From the NCBI RefSeq assembly GCF_000691525.1, contig NZ_JMDW01000001.1:1-64000 (forward strand): 64,000 bases of DNA, read 5' to 3'. The position numbers and the translations under genes are program-made. Shown here in pieces: positions 52,237 to 61,191 of the stretch. Each line of letters starts with the position of its first letter. Within the stretch, counting starts at the first letter, position 1. The notes below the pieces were generated by a model. The model was not told where the DNA came from and ran no database searches. It was given only the letters and a program-made list of their open reading frames with translations. Source of the stretch: Mycolicibacterium neoaurum ATCC 25795 (GTDB lineage: Bacteria; Actinomycetota; Actinomycetes; Mycobacteriales; Mycobacteriaceae).

Positions 52237-53217
52237 GTGACCACCGCATCTCTGCCCCGATCCGAAGAACCCGTGTGCGACGACCCGGTGACATTCACCG
52301 GCGCAGCCGAACTGGCCGAGGCGCTCCGTCATCAGGATTACGTCATCGACGACGACCTGGCCACCGTCGTACACCTGGCCACCGCGCTGGACCGGCCGTT
52401 GCTTCTGGAGGGCCCGGCCGGGGTCGGCAAGACCGAACTGGCCAAGGCGCTGGCCGCGGCGGGCGGCAGGCGGCTGATCCGTCTGCAGTGTTACGAGGGC
52501 CTCGACGACAACCGGGTGCTCTACGAATGGGATTACGCCAAACAGCTGCTGCATGTGCAGATGGGCAACGGTGGAGATGTCTACACCGAGGAGTTCCTGT
52601 TGCGGAGGCCGTTGCTGGAGGCGGTGCTCTCCGAACAACCGGTGGTGCTGTTGATCGACGAGGTCGACCGCACCGAAGAGGCGATGGAGGCGCTGCTGCT
52701 CGAGGTGCTGGCCGAACGCCAGGTCACCATCCCCGAGATCGGCACCTTCACCGCACGGTCGGTGCCCTGGGTGGTGCTCACCTCCAACGACACCCGCGAA
52801 CTGTCGGCGGCACTGAAGCGCCGGTGCCTGCACTACCATCTGGGTTTCCCTACGCCACAACGGGAACGGGAGATCGTCGGGGTGCGGGCCCCCCAGGTCG
52901 AACCCGCGGTCGTCGCCGATGTCGTCGAACTGGCAAGGACTCTGCGCGAGCTTCCGTTGCGCAAGAGTCCGTCGATCTCCGAGGTGATCGACGGTGCCAG
53001 GGCAGCGGCGCTGCTCGGCACCGACGTCGACCGCACGGTGCTGCTCTCGGCGCTGGTCAAGTTCACCAGCGACCGCGATATCGCGTTGCGGCACTTCACC
53101 AGTGAGCCGGCACCGACCTCGATGCCGGCAGCATCGGCGGCCGAGCGGGCGACCGTGGCAGCCAGACCGGCTAACACCACCACCTCGGCGTTCCGGGGCA
53201 GGGGTGGGCGACGGTGA
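52237..53217 (+). CDS. MoxR-type AAA+ ATPase
   Basis: The 326-residue product has Walker A LLEGPAGVGKTELAKAL, Walker B VVLLIDEVDRTEEAMEALLLE and an arginine finger region in SNDTRELSAALKRRC. MoxR-type ATPases act as chaperones that insert metals or cofactors, and several partner with VWA proteins. It starts at GTG 52237 behind GGAGG and overlaps the VWA gene by four bases (GTGA). Position suggests maturation of the adjacent dehydrogenases. It reads like CoxD-type members. Confidence 0.88.
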   Translation: MTTASLPRSEEPVCDDPVTFTGAAELAEALRHQDYVIDDDLATVVHLATALDRPLLLEGPAGVGKTELAKALAAAGGRRLIRLQCYEGLDDNRVLYEWDYAKQLLHVQMGNGGDVYTEEFLLRRPLLEAVLSEQPVVLLIDEVDRTEEAMEALLLEVLAERQVTIPEIGTFTARSVPWVVLTSNDTRELSAALKRRCLHYHLGFPTPQREREIVGVRAPQVEPAVVADVVELARTLRELPLRKSPSISEVIDGARAAALLGTDVDRTVLLSALVKFTSDRDIALRHFTSEPAPTSMPAASAAERATVAARPANTTTSAFRGRGGRR

Positions 53218-54707
53218 CACCCGCGCAGCTCCTGGACTGGGTCGCCGCGGTGTTCGGGCAACTGCTGCGCCGAGCCGGGGTGGCGACCTCCCCGGCCGAG
53301 GTGATCGAGGTACGCAGGGTGCTCGCCATGCTCGGCGCCGCCGACCGGACCGCGCTGCGTGCCGGACTGCGGGCAACATGCGCCAAATACGAGCGGGAAC
53401 AACACGGATTCGAGCGGGCCTTCGCCGCGATGTTCGACACCCACCCGGTCGAACCCGACGATGCGGTGGCGGGCCCGAGCCGTGCACATACCGGTTCGGG
53501 CCTGCCCGACCAGCTGGAGATCGATGACGACACTTCGATCGGCAGATATGCCGAGTACAACGAACGTGCCGCCGAGGTCGGTCAGCACTTCGATACGCCC
53601 GAGGCCACCAAGGGATTCAATCCGCACAAGGACGATGACGACTTCAGCGTGACCGGCGCCGACGATCGGCTGACCGTATCCGCCGAATCCGACGGCGGCC
53701 GGCGCGGCATGCGTTACACCGTCGAGGTCGACCGCGCCGCCGCGGCGATGGCGGGTGATCTGGCGGACTCGGTGGCGCCGATCGTCGCGGGCACCCTGAG
53801 TTTCGACGATCCCGATGCGATCCTGGCGTGGCTGGATGCCTATGACCCCGCCGCCACCTACGGCGGTGACGCCGGCGAACCGCTGACCGCCGAACAATTG
53901 CAGCAACTGACCAAGGCCGTCGAAGGATGTGTCGAGGCATTGGCGCAGCGGGCCGGTCTGGTCGCCGAGCCCGCCGAGCCCGATCACGGAGCCGAGGTCG
54001 GCCTTGCCGCCGATATCGACCTCGCCTGCCACGAGGTGCTGCGCCGCATGCGCGGCGCGCCGCGGCCTCGTCCGCGCGAACGCGGTCGCGGACGCCTGGA
54101 CATGCGCCGCACCGTGCGGGCCAGCATGCGCACCGGCGGCGTTCCGTTCCGCCTGATGACCAAGACGCCGTTGCCGGATCGGATCCGGCTGCTGGTGATC
54201 GCCGACGTCTCACTCTCGGTGCGCCCGGTCACCGCGTTCACCCTGCGACTGGCCCAGGCCATGCACCGGCGCGCGCACCGTTGCCGGGTGATGGCGTTCG
54301 TCGACCGGCCCGTCGATGTCACCGACATCCTGTTGCGGGCCGGCGGCGACGACGCGCTGGCGGCCGTGTTGGCCGACGGCAGGCTGGACCTGCAGGCCAG
54401 CAGCGACTACGGGCAGGTCTTCGACGAGATGCTCGCCGGCCAGGCCGACGCACTCGATGCCCGAACCGCGGTGTTGATCGTCGGCGACGGCCGCAGCGGG
54501 GGACTGGCCCCGGGGGTGGATCAGTTGCGGGCGCTGCGGCGGCGGGTGCACCGGCTGGCTTGGGTGACACCGGAACCACAGCGATACTGGCGCCAGGCGA
54601 CCTGCGCGATGCCCGATTACGCGCAGGTGTGCGACCAGGTCGTGGTGGCCAACGATGCCGATCAGCTCGTCGCCAAGGCCGCTGAGCTGGCCCACGCGCT
54701 GTCGTGA
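53214..54707 (+). CDS. CoxE-like VWA-domain protein
   Basis: The 497-residue product has a helical N-terminal half and a C-terminal VWA domain starting RIRLLVIADVSLSVRPVTAF. The MIDAS motif here reads DVSLS, with a DxSxS pattern intact, so it can bind a metal. RMRGAPRPRPRERGRGRLDMRRTVRASMRTGGVP in pieces forms a basic linker. CoxE proteins work with a MoxR ATPase in enzyme maturation. It is coupled to that gene by GTGA. The role in dehydrogenase assembly is inferred. Confidence 0.85.
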   Translation: MTPAQLLDWVAAVFGQLLRRAGVATSPAEVIEVRRVLAMLGAADRTALRAGLRATCAKYEREQHGFERAFAAMFDTHPVEPDDAVAGPSRAHTGSGLPDQLEIDDDTSIGRYAEYNERAAEVGQHFDTPEATKGFNPHKDDDDFSVTGADDRLTVSAESDGGRRGMRYTVEVDRAAAAMAGDLADSVAPIVAGTLSFDDPDAILAWLDAYDPAATYGGDAGEPLTAEQLQQLTKAVEGCVEALAQRAGLVAEPAEPDHGAEVGLAADIDLACHEVLRRMRGAPRPRPRERGRGRLDMRRTVRASMRTGGVPFRLMTKTPLPDRIRLLVIADVSLSVRPVTAFTLRLAQAMHRRAHRCRVMAFVDRPVDVTDILLRAGGDDALAAVLADGRLDLQASSDYGQVFDEMLAGQADALDARTAVLIVGDGRSGGLAPGVDQLRALRRRVHRLAWVTPEPQRYWRQATCAMPDYAQVCDQVVVANDADQLVAKAAELAHALS

Positions 54708-54731
54708 CCCCGTCGCTGCGCTCGCCCGGGT

Positions 54732-54751
54732 ACCTACCCGATCGGGTAGGT
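54732..54751. promoter_or_regulatory. Perfect 20-bp palindrome before the second alcohol dehydrogenase
   Basis: ACCTACCCGATCGGGTAGGT is its own reverse complement and is flanked by GGTACC on both sides. It lies 60 bases upstream of the dehydrogenase at 54811. A 14-base match occurs before the mno gene. A LuxR-type response regulator binds such dyads, and one is encoded three genes downstream. Confidence 0.7.
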
Positions 54752-54810
54752 CGGTACCTGTCCACCTGCACATTGGTTGTGCCGTAACGGCGACGTAGGC
54801 TGGGCGTGTT

Positions 54811-56007
54811 ATGTGGATCACACAACAGGCCAGTGCGACGGTGGCGGACCGGGTGCCCACCCGGCTGCTCAAGTTCCACGCACCCGAGATCGTCTTCGGG
54901 ATCGACTCCATGGCCGAGGCCGCGCACTCCGCGCTGCGCCTCGGCGGTATGCGGCCGATGTTGGTCACCGATCCCGGTCTGATAGAGGCGGGCTGGGTCG
55001 ACGAACTCGTCGCGCAGCTGCGCGCGCAGGGTGTGCAGCCGCAGGTGTGGAGTGCGCTGACCCCCAATCCGAAGGACCACGAGATCACCGCGGGCCACGA
55101 GTTCTACCGCTCCCAGGGCTGTGATGTGCTGATCGCCCTCGGCGGTGGCTCGGTGATCGATGCGGCCAAGGGCATCGCGATCCTGTCGGCCAACGGCGGG
55201 GACATCCTGGACTATGCGGGTGTCGACAAGGCAACGATGCCGATCCCGCCGCTGGTGGTGCTGCCCTCCACCTCGGGAACCGGTGCCGACGTATCGCAGT
55301 TCTGCATCGTCACCGACACCACCCGCAACACCAAGATCACCATCCTGGGCCGGGCACTGGTACCCGATGTCACCATCATCGATCCGCGGCTGCTGACCAC
55401 GATGCCCGAATGGCTGAATGCGGCAACGGGTTTGGATGCGCTGACACACGGTATCGAGGCCTTCGTCTCGCTGGGGCACAACCAGCTGACCGACCACCAC
55501 GCGCTGCGCTCGGTGGTGATGGTGACCGAGAACCTGGTCACCACCATCGACAGACCCGACGACATGAGCGCCCGCGTGCTGATGGCCCAGGCGTCCCTGG
55601 AAGCCGGATTGGCGTTCACCAACGCGATCCTGGGCGCGGCGCATGCGATGAGCCACCAGGTCGGCGGACTGCTCGACCTGCCGCACGGAGTCATCAACGG
55701 CGTGCTGCTCCCGCATGTGGTCCGATTCAACGCCGAGGCCGATCCCGCGCCGTTCGCCACCATCGCCGGTTGTCTCGGGATTGCCGACACCCGGGCGCCG
55801 GCACTGGAATCGGCACTGGCCCTTGCTGATCGACTGCAGGAGTTGGCCCGCCAGGTCGGCGTCCCGCGGGGTCTGTCGGACCTCGGCGTGCGCGAGGAGG
55901 ACGTGGCGGTGCTCGCGCGCAATGCCATGGCCGACGCGTGCATCACCACCAATCCGCGCGCGGCCGACGAGGATCAGCTGCGGGCGTTGTTCCGGGCCGC
56001 GCTGTGA
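54811..56007 (+). CDS. Iron-type alcohol dehydrogenase (1,3-propanediol dehydrogenase type)
   Basis: The 398-residue product shows LIALGGGSVIDAAKGIAIL for nucleotide binding. LPSTSGTGADVSQFCIVTD, GLDALTHGIEAFVS and GAAHAMSHQVGGLLDLPHG provide the metal His and Asp ligands of group III dehydrogenases. M. smegmatis has a similar enzyme in its mnoSR locus, annotated as 1,3-propanediol dehydrogenase. The start ATG 54811 (MWITQQ) lies 59 bases after the palindrome. Its stop overlaps the histidine kinase gene (GTGA), so enzyme and sensor are co-transcribed. Confidence 0.88.
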   Translation: MWITQQASATVADRVPTRLLKFHAPEIVFGIDSMAEAAHSALRLGGMRPMLVTDPGLIEAGWVDELVAQLRAQGVQPQVWSALTPNPKDHEITAGHEFYRSQGCDVLIALGGGSVIDAAKGIAILSANGGDILDYAGVDKATMPIPPLVVLPSTSGTGADVSQFCIVTDTTRNTKITILGRALVPDVTIIDPRLLTTMPEWLNAATGLDALTHGIEAFVSLGHNQLTDHHALRSVVMVTENLVTTIDRPDDMSARVLMAQASLEAGLAFTNAILGAAHAMSHQVGGLLDLPHGVINGVLLPHVVRFNAEADPAPFATIAGCLGIADTRAPALESALALADRLQELARQVGVPRGLSDLGVREEDVAVLARNAMADACITTNPRAADEDQLRALFRAAL

Positions 56008-57332
56008 GGGCACGCGCCCCGGACCTGGAACGGCTCACCGGGGTACGGTCGGGAAAACCCACCTTCTATCCGGAGTTCCGGGTTGCCGCCCAACGCACCG
56101 AACGGGTCATCGCCGCCCTCGACACCATCTCGCGGGCGCTGGTGCAGACCGTCAACGGGCCGGAGAAGCTCGTGCGGGCCGCCGCCGACGCCGCCCGCGT
56201 GCACCTGGGCGCGGAATGGGTGCTGCTCGCCCTCGCCGACGGCGCACTACCCGAGGCCCGGCCACGACATCTCATCCTGGACGCGGACGGAAACGCCTAT
56301 TCGTTCGAGGGTCTGTCCGGGGCCAAGCATCCCGTGCCGCACCTGCCCGACGCGGTGCTCAACCGGCTCAACGATGTTCTGCGTGGCCAATTGGCCCAGT
56401 TCCGGTTACCGGTCATCGAGTTGCACCACGCGCATGTACCGATCGAGCTCGACGGCGGCGTCATCGGTGCCTTCGCGGCGTGGACACCGACCAGCCGCAC
56501 ACTGGACGGCACCGACGAAACCGTCATGCGCATCCTGTCCAGCCAGACCGCGGTGGCGCTGCACAACTGCGAGTTGTTCCAACGATCCCAGGCACTGTTG
56601 GCCCAGTCCGAGGCGCGCAACGCCGAACTGCTGGCGACCCAGCGCGAACTCGGTGCCGTGCAACGGCATCAGGTGTTGGACAACGAACGTCACCGCATCG
56701 CGCGTGAATTGCACGACAGCGTGACCCAGACGGTGTTGTCGGCCGGTATGCAGATCGAGGTCTGCCGCAGCGAGATCGGGGCGCGCGGGGGTGACGGTGA
56801 TCTGGTCGAGCGGCTCGATATCGCCAAGACGTTGACCCGTTCTGCCACCGAGCAACTGCGATCGGCTATCTATGCGCTCAATCACCCTGAGGATGCCGGC
56901 CGATCCACGCTGCCGGAGATGTTGGAGCAGTTGGCCACGGTGCACATGCCCGAAGACCTTCGCGTGACGCTCAAGGTCGAAGGCACGGTCGCCGAATTGC
57001 CCAGTGACATAGAGCATGCGCTGCTGCGGGTGGCGGGTGAGGCGCTGTTCAACACCGCCATGCACGGTGCGGCCACCAGGGCCATCGTTCGGTTGCGGTA
57101 CCGATCCGATTCGGTACAGCTGTCGATTTCCGACGACGGGACCGGTGATCCGGACAAGCTGCGGCTGATGTTGCGACTGGCCGCTGCCGCCGATGTCGAC
57201 GGCCACCACCGCGGACTGGCCAACATGCTGGCCCGCTGCCGGGAACACGGCGGATCCTTCGCGGTGCAGCGGTCCCGAATCGGTGGTGTCCGCGTGGTCG
57301 CCACCATCCCCAGGGAAGGACATCACCGATGA
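56004..57332 (+). CDS. mnoS: Sensor histidine kinase (MnoS type)
   Basis: The 442-residue product is soluble, with no membrane helix. A GAF-like sensor covers about residues 35-190. The HisKA_3 box reads ERHRIARELHDSVTQTVLSAG with His237 the predicted phosphorylation site. The HATPase region has VAGEALFNTAMHGAATRAIV and SISDDGTGDPDKLRL. NarL-class kinases of this shape sense small cytosolic signals. Position between the dehydrogenase and the response regulator matches M. smegmatis mnoS, which controls alcohol use. The GTG at 56004 overlaps the previous stop. Confidence 0.85.
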   Translation: MRARAPDLERLTGVRSGKPTFYPEFRVAAQRTERVIAALDTISRALVQTVNGPEKLVRAAADAARVHLGAEWVLLALADGALPEARPRHLILDADGNAYSFEGLSGAKHPVPHLPDAVLNRLNDVLRGQLAQFRLPVIELHHAHVPIELDGGVIGAFAAWTPTSRTLDGTDETVMRILSSQTAVALHNCELFQRSQALLAQSEARNAELLATQRELGAVQRHQVLDNERHRIARELHDSVTQTVLSAGMQIEVCRSEIGARGGDGDLVERLDIAKTLTRSATEQLRSAIYALNHPEDAGRSTLPEMLEQLATVHMPEDLRVTLKVEGTVAELPSDIEHALLRVAGEALFNTAMHGAATRAIVRLRYRSDSVQLSISDDGTGDPDKLRLMLRLAAAADVDGHHRGLANMLARCREHGGSFAVQRSRIGGVRVVATIPREGHHR

Positions 57333-57976
57333 CGCTCACGCGCGTGATCAGGCTGGCCTTGGTCGACGACCACGCCATCCTGCGCCAGGGTCTGCGCTCA
57401 CTGCTGGAACGCGAAGATGACTTAGTGGTGGTGGGGGAGGCATCCTCGGAACCGGAGGCCGCCGCCATGGTGGATGCGGTTCAGCCCGACGTCGTGCTGT
57501 TGGACCTCAAGCTTTCCGCCGGTTCCGATTTCGAGGGACTGTCGTTGTGCGCCAAATTATCTGCCACCCACCCCGACCTGGGTCTGCTGGTGCTGACCAC
57601 CTTCCTCGACGAGGATCTGGTGGTGCGCGCGGTACATGCCGGCGCCCGCGGGTATGTCGTCAAGGATGTCGACACCACCGAATTGGTGCGCGCCATCAGG
57701 GCCATATCCGCCGGCGAGAGCGCCTTCGATTCGCGCAGCGCCGCGGCGGTGGTGCGCTCACTCAACGGCCGGGGTGAGGCCCGTGAGCAACTTACCGACC
57801 GCGAGGTCGAGGTACTCAGGTTGCTTGCAGCGGGACTGTCCAACGCGAAAATCGGTGAGCAGCTGTTCATCTCGGCCACCACGGCCAAGTTCCACGTCAG
57901 CAACATCATGCGCAAACTCGGTGTCAGCCGTCGTGCCGAGGCGGTGTACGCCGCCAGCAAGCGCGGGTTGATCTGA
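57329..57976 (+). CDS. mnoR: LuxR/NarL-family response regulator (MnoR type)
   Basis: The 215-residue product has a receiver domain (LALVDDHAILRQGL; Asp59 in VVLLDLKL is the predicted phosphoacceptor) and a C-terminal LuxR helix-turn-helix from about residue 150 (LTDREVEVLRLLAAGLSNAKIGEQLFIS). It overlaps the kinase gene by four bases. It should bind dyad sites such as the palindrome at 54732. The convergent methyltransferase gene ends 10 bases further on. Confidence 0.9.
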   Translation: MTLTRVIRLALVDDHAILRQGLRSLLEREDDLVVVGEASSEPEAAAMVDAVQPDVVLLDLKLSAGSDFEGLSLCAKLSATHPDLGLLVLTTFLDEDLVVRAVHAGARGYVVKDVDTTELVRAIRAISAGESAFDSRSAAAVVRSLNGRGEAREQLTDREVEVLRLLAAGLSNAKIGEQLFISATTAKFHVSNIMRKLGVSRRAEAVYAASKRGLI

Positions 57977-57985
57977 CTGCGTTGT

Positions 57986-58861
57986 CTAGTCCCGATCGAG
58001 CACCAACCATCCACCGTGGTGCTCGGACACCGTGACGTGCAGCCCCCGGTGACGGGCGGCCAGCGCGTGCAACGCGGACACGTCGAAGCGCCGGATATGG
58101 CCGTAGCAGGCCTGCGGCTCGTCCTCGAACGGGACAGCGACGACGACTCGGCGGCGGGCCAACCGCAACGCCTCGTCGAGCACGTGCGCACCGGCATCTG
58201 CGGCGAGGTGTTCGAGCAGATGTAGGACGGTCACGGTATCGGCGGTGCTGTCGGGCAGCGGAACTCGTGTCGCATTGCACACCAGCGTCTGCACGGGGCG
58301 GTCCAGCGCCGTGGCGACGCTGTCCAGCAGGCCCATGGTCGGTGCGCTCAGATCGGTGGCCACCACCTGATGACCGGACCGCCGCATTCGCAGCGGAAAG
58401 AAACCGAAGCACGAGCCGAGATCTAGCAATCGCTCACCGACGACCAACTCCTCGGCGCGCGCATGGATCGGGGAGAAGGTGGCGCCACCGGATTCCAGTG
58501 CATACAGCGAGTTGCGGTAGAAGCGCACCCAGGCGGCCAGACCGCCGGGCACGGTCGACCGGATGATCCCGGTGAACACCGCCTCGAAATCGGCTTGCGA
58601 GTGCAGTAGTCCGCTCGGACCCAGTTCACCGGTCAGCCAGAGCGTCAGTTCATCGGACAACTGCTCCGGGGTCAGGTCGTGCTCGACGGTGAGCAGATCC
58701 CCGCTGCGGTGTGCGCAGAATCGTGGCGTGCACACCGTCTGGTCGCCCGCCCGATGTGGTCGGCGACCGCGAACCACGTGTACTCCGTCTGCGCTCCACG
58801 AACCGGCCGGGGTGGGGGCCAGTGGATCGACCTGCGCCGGTCCGAGCAGCGTAACTGTCAT
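57986..58861 (-). CDS. SAM-dependent methyltransferase, possibly MftM (mycofactocin methylation)
   Basis: The 291-residue product opens MTVTLLGPAQVDPLAP, has a mostly helical first half (LTPEQLSDELTLWLTGEL, DFEAVFTGIIRSTVPGG) and a class I SAM domain with LLDLGSCFGFFPLRM and VTVLHLLEHL. Sequence feel and company of mycofactocin-dependent dehydrogenases suggest the recently described mycofactocin methyltransferase MftM; this is from memory. By gene order it also occupies the place of M. tuberculosis Rv3699. I start it at ATG 58861; the long upstream frame is shadow. Confidence 0.65.
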   Translation of the reverse strand: MTVTLLGPAQVDPLAPTPAGSWSADGVHVVRGRRPHRAGDQTVCTPRFCAHRSGDLLTVEHDLTPEQLSDELTLWLTGELGPSGLLHSQADFEAVFTGIIRSTVPGGLAAWVRFYRNSLYALESGGATFSPIHARAEELVVGERLLDLGSCFGFFPLRMRRSGHQVVATDLSAPTMGLLDSVATALDRPVQTLVCNATRVPLPDSTADTVTVLHLLEHLAADAGAHVLDEALRLARRRVVVAVPFEDEPQACYGHIRRFDVSALHALAARHRGLHVTVSEHHGGWLVLDRD

Positions 58862-58953
58862 GGTGGACAACGCTATTGACAGCGGCCTGCATATACCACG
58901 CACCGAGTGGTCGGACTTTCCTGCCCGATCGGCCAGGTGTCTGGTGAACGAAC

Positions 58954-60447
58954 CTAGGGTGTCGGTATCTCCCAGGTGTGGACCGGGGTGTTGGAGTGCA
59001 TGGCTTCGCAGTACAGCCGCAACATTTCCGCCAGCGCAGCGGGGCGCGCCAGACCGCGCTCCTGCAGCGCGTGCACGGTGCTCGTCTGCCAGGTCGCACC
59101 ATTGCGTCCACTCTTGGCCCGACCTTCGATGACGCCCAGGTAGCGGTCGCGCACCTCGGCCGACACGCCCCACCGGCGCAAGCCCTCGTGGGCAAGGGGG
59201 AGCAGCTCACGCAGGACGAGCTCGTCCGGTGTCACCTCGCCCAGACCCGGCCAGTACAACCGGGCGTCCATACCGTGTCGCGCCGCAGCGGTGAAGTTGT
59301 GTTCGGCGGCAGCGAAACTCATCTTGGTCCACAGCGGTCGTTCGTCATCGGTGAGTGCGCGCAACGTCCCGTAGTAGAAGGCCGAGTTGGCCAGCATGTC
59401 GATGACGGTCGGGCCCGCTGGCAGGACCCGGTTCTCCACCCGCAGATGGGGTTTGGCCTCGGCGCCGTCACCGACGATGTCGTACACCGGCCGGTTCCAC
59501 CGGTAGATGGTCCCGTTGTGCAATCGCAGTTCGGCAAGTTGCGGGGTGCGGCCCGCGGCCAACGTGGCCACCGGATCCTCGTCGGAGAGCTCCGGCAGCA
59601 GCGACGGGAAGTACCGCACATTTTCTTCGAAGAGGTCGAATATCGAGGTGATCCACCGTTCGCCGAACCACACCCTCGGACGCACGCCCTGGGTCTTGAG
59701 CTCGTCGGGTCGGGTGTCGGTGGCCTGTCCGAACAGCTCGATGCGGGTCTCGGCCCACAGCTCGTGGCCGAAGAAGTACGGCGAGTTGGCGCCGAGGGCA
59801 AGCTGTGGCCCGGCGATGACCTGCGCGGCGTTCCAGTTCTTGGCAAAATCGGCCGGTGACACCTGCAGATGCAATTGCATGCTCGTGCAGGCGGATTCGG
59901 GCGCGATATCGGCCGATTGCAGGCACAGCCGCTCGGGGCCGGCGATGTCGATGTCGATATCCTCGCCGCGGGCGGTGAAGATCGAGTCGTTGAGCGCCTG
60001 ATACCGCGTGGAGTCACTCATCCACCCGGACTGCAGATGCTCCGACAGCAGCGTCGGCAGGATGCCGATCATCACGATGTGTGCGCCATGGGCGTTTGCC
60101 TTGGCCTCGGCGGCGTTGAGGCTGGCGCGCACCTCGGTCTCCAGCTCGAGCGCGGACTGACCGGGCAACGGCCGTGGCGGCACGTTGAATTCGATGTTGT
60201 AGGCGCCGAGTTCGGTCTGGTACGCGGGGTCGGCGATGGCCGCCAGCACCTCCCGGTTGCGCAACGTGGGCTGGTACTCGTCATCGACCAGGTTGCACTC
60301 GATCTCCATGCCGGTGAGTGGGCGGTCGAACTCGAAACTGGATTGCGACAGCATCGTTTCAAAGACGTCCAGGCACAGTTGCACCTTGCGCCGGTACTCC
60401 CGCCGCTGTTCGCGGCTGAACTCCGTGCCTGAGATCTCCTCGCCCAC
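58954..60447 (-). CDS. GCS2-family glutamate-cysteine-ligase-like protein (Rv3698 type)
   Basis: The 497-residue product carries GCS2 motifs: GMEIECNLVDDEYQP, LGAYNIEFNVPPRPL, SACTSMQLHLQVSP, ALGANSPYFFGHELWAETRIELF and the Arg/Asn-rich NGTIYRWNRPVYDI. This fold makes gamma-glutamyl bonds, but the substrate is unknown; homologues are distinct from EgtA. In M. tuberculosis the equivalent gene is Rv3698. It lies nine bases after the next-upstream methyltransferase gene, so they may be one operon. Confidence 0.82.
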   Translation of the reverse strand: MGEEISGTEFSREQRREYRRKVQLCLDVFETMLSQSSFEFDRPLTGMEIECNLVDDEYQPTLRNREVLAAIADPAYQTELGAYNIEFNVPPRPLPGQSALELETEVRASLNAAEAKANAHGAHIVMIGILPTLLSEHLQSGWMSDSTRYQALNDSIFTARGEDIDIDIAGPERLCLQSADIAPESACTSMQLHLQVSPADFAKNWNAAQVIAGPQLALGANSPYFFGHELWAETRIELFGQATDTRPDELKTQGVRPRVWFGERWITSIFDLFEENVRYFPSLLPELSDEDPVATLAAGRTPQLAELRLHNGTIYRWNRPVYDIVGDGAEAKPHLRVENRVLPAGPTVIDMLANSAFYYGTLRALTDDERPLWTKMSFAAAEHNFTAAARHGMDARLYWPGLGEVTPDELVLRELLPLAHEGLRRWGVSAEVRDRYLGVIEGRAKSGRNGATWQTSTVHALQERGLARPAALAEMLRLYCEAMHSNTPVHTWEIPTP

Positions 60448-60456
60448 AGGTCGAGA

Positions 60457-61191
60457 CTAGCGCCGGGTGGCCACCGCGATCTGTGGTCCGAACAGACTGT
60501 TGCGCAACTCGATGTCGACACCCGCATGATCGGCCAGTGCGCGCAACGCCGACGGGCTGTAGCTGCGCAGCGAACTGATGACACCGTCGTGCACGAACGG
60601 GATGAACGGGGCCAGCGGCAGCATGGTCGCCAACCGCAACACATGCACCGGGGCCGGCGGCCGTGGCAGGTCGATGATCAGCAGTTTGTCGGCGACTCGG
60701 GTGCCCTCGGCCAGCACGGCGGCGGCAGCGGCCGGAGGCAGATGGTGGAAGGACAATGCGAAGACCGCGAGCGCGAACTGCCGATCCGGGGTGTCGATCG
60801 ACGTCGCGTCCACCACCCGCACCATCGCCCGCGGATGCTCGCCGAGTGGACCGGCGGCCATCACCGCCACCGCGTCGTCCGCGACGTCGGTGACGGTGAC
60901 ATGGGCGCTCGGATGGAATTCGAGCAGCTTCGTCGCGAGTGCACCGTGGCCCGCGCCGAGTTCCAGGATTTGCGGGTCGGGAACGTCGGCGATCTCTTCG
61001 AGCGCGATGGCCGCGAACTGCTCATGGCTGCCGAAGACCCGACCGGTCCAGTTCAATGCATCGACGACGCTGCGCCTCACGCCGGGATCGACATCGCTGC
61101 GGTCCAGGTATTCGGATCGGTCGGTCCACAGCAGGCGGTCCAGACACGACGCGTCGGGTCCCCCTCGCGGCATCTCGTCGATCCCGGTCAC
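60457..61191 (-). CDS. Class I SAM-dependent methyltransferase
   Basis: The 244-residue product has the SAM-binding stretch ILELGAGHGALATKLLEFHP, VTVTDVADDAVAVM for motif II, and FALSFHHLPPAAAAAVLAEG. The substrate is unknown. I choose GTG 61191 because it overlaps the upstream stop by four bases (GTGA). ATG 61203 and ATG 61173 remain possible. Coupling to a membrane protein gene suggests a shared message. Confidence 0.78.
   Translation of the reverse strand: MTGIDEMPRGGPDASCLDRLLWTDRSEYLDRSDVDPGVRRSVVDALNWTGRVFGSHEQFAAIALEEIADVPDPQILELGAGHGALATKLLEFHPSAHVTVTDVADDAVAVMAAGPLGEHPRAMVRVVDATSIDTPDRQFALAVFALSFHHLPPAAAAAVLAEGTRVADKLLIIDLPRPPAPVHVLRLATMLPLAPFIPFVHDGVISSLRSYSPSALRALADHAGVDIELRNSLFGPQIAVATRR

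Noticed and set aside
50650..53487. A 945-residue open frame on the minus strand
   Set aside because: It runs opposite the methanol-type dehydrogenase and MoxR genes and has no family features; it is a high-GC shadow.
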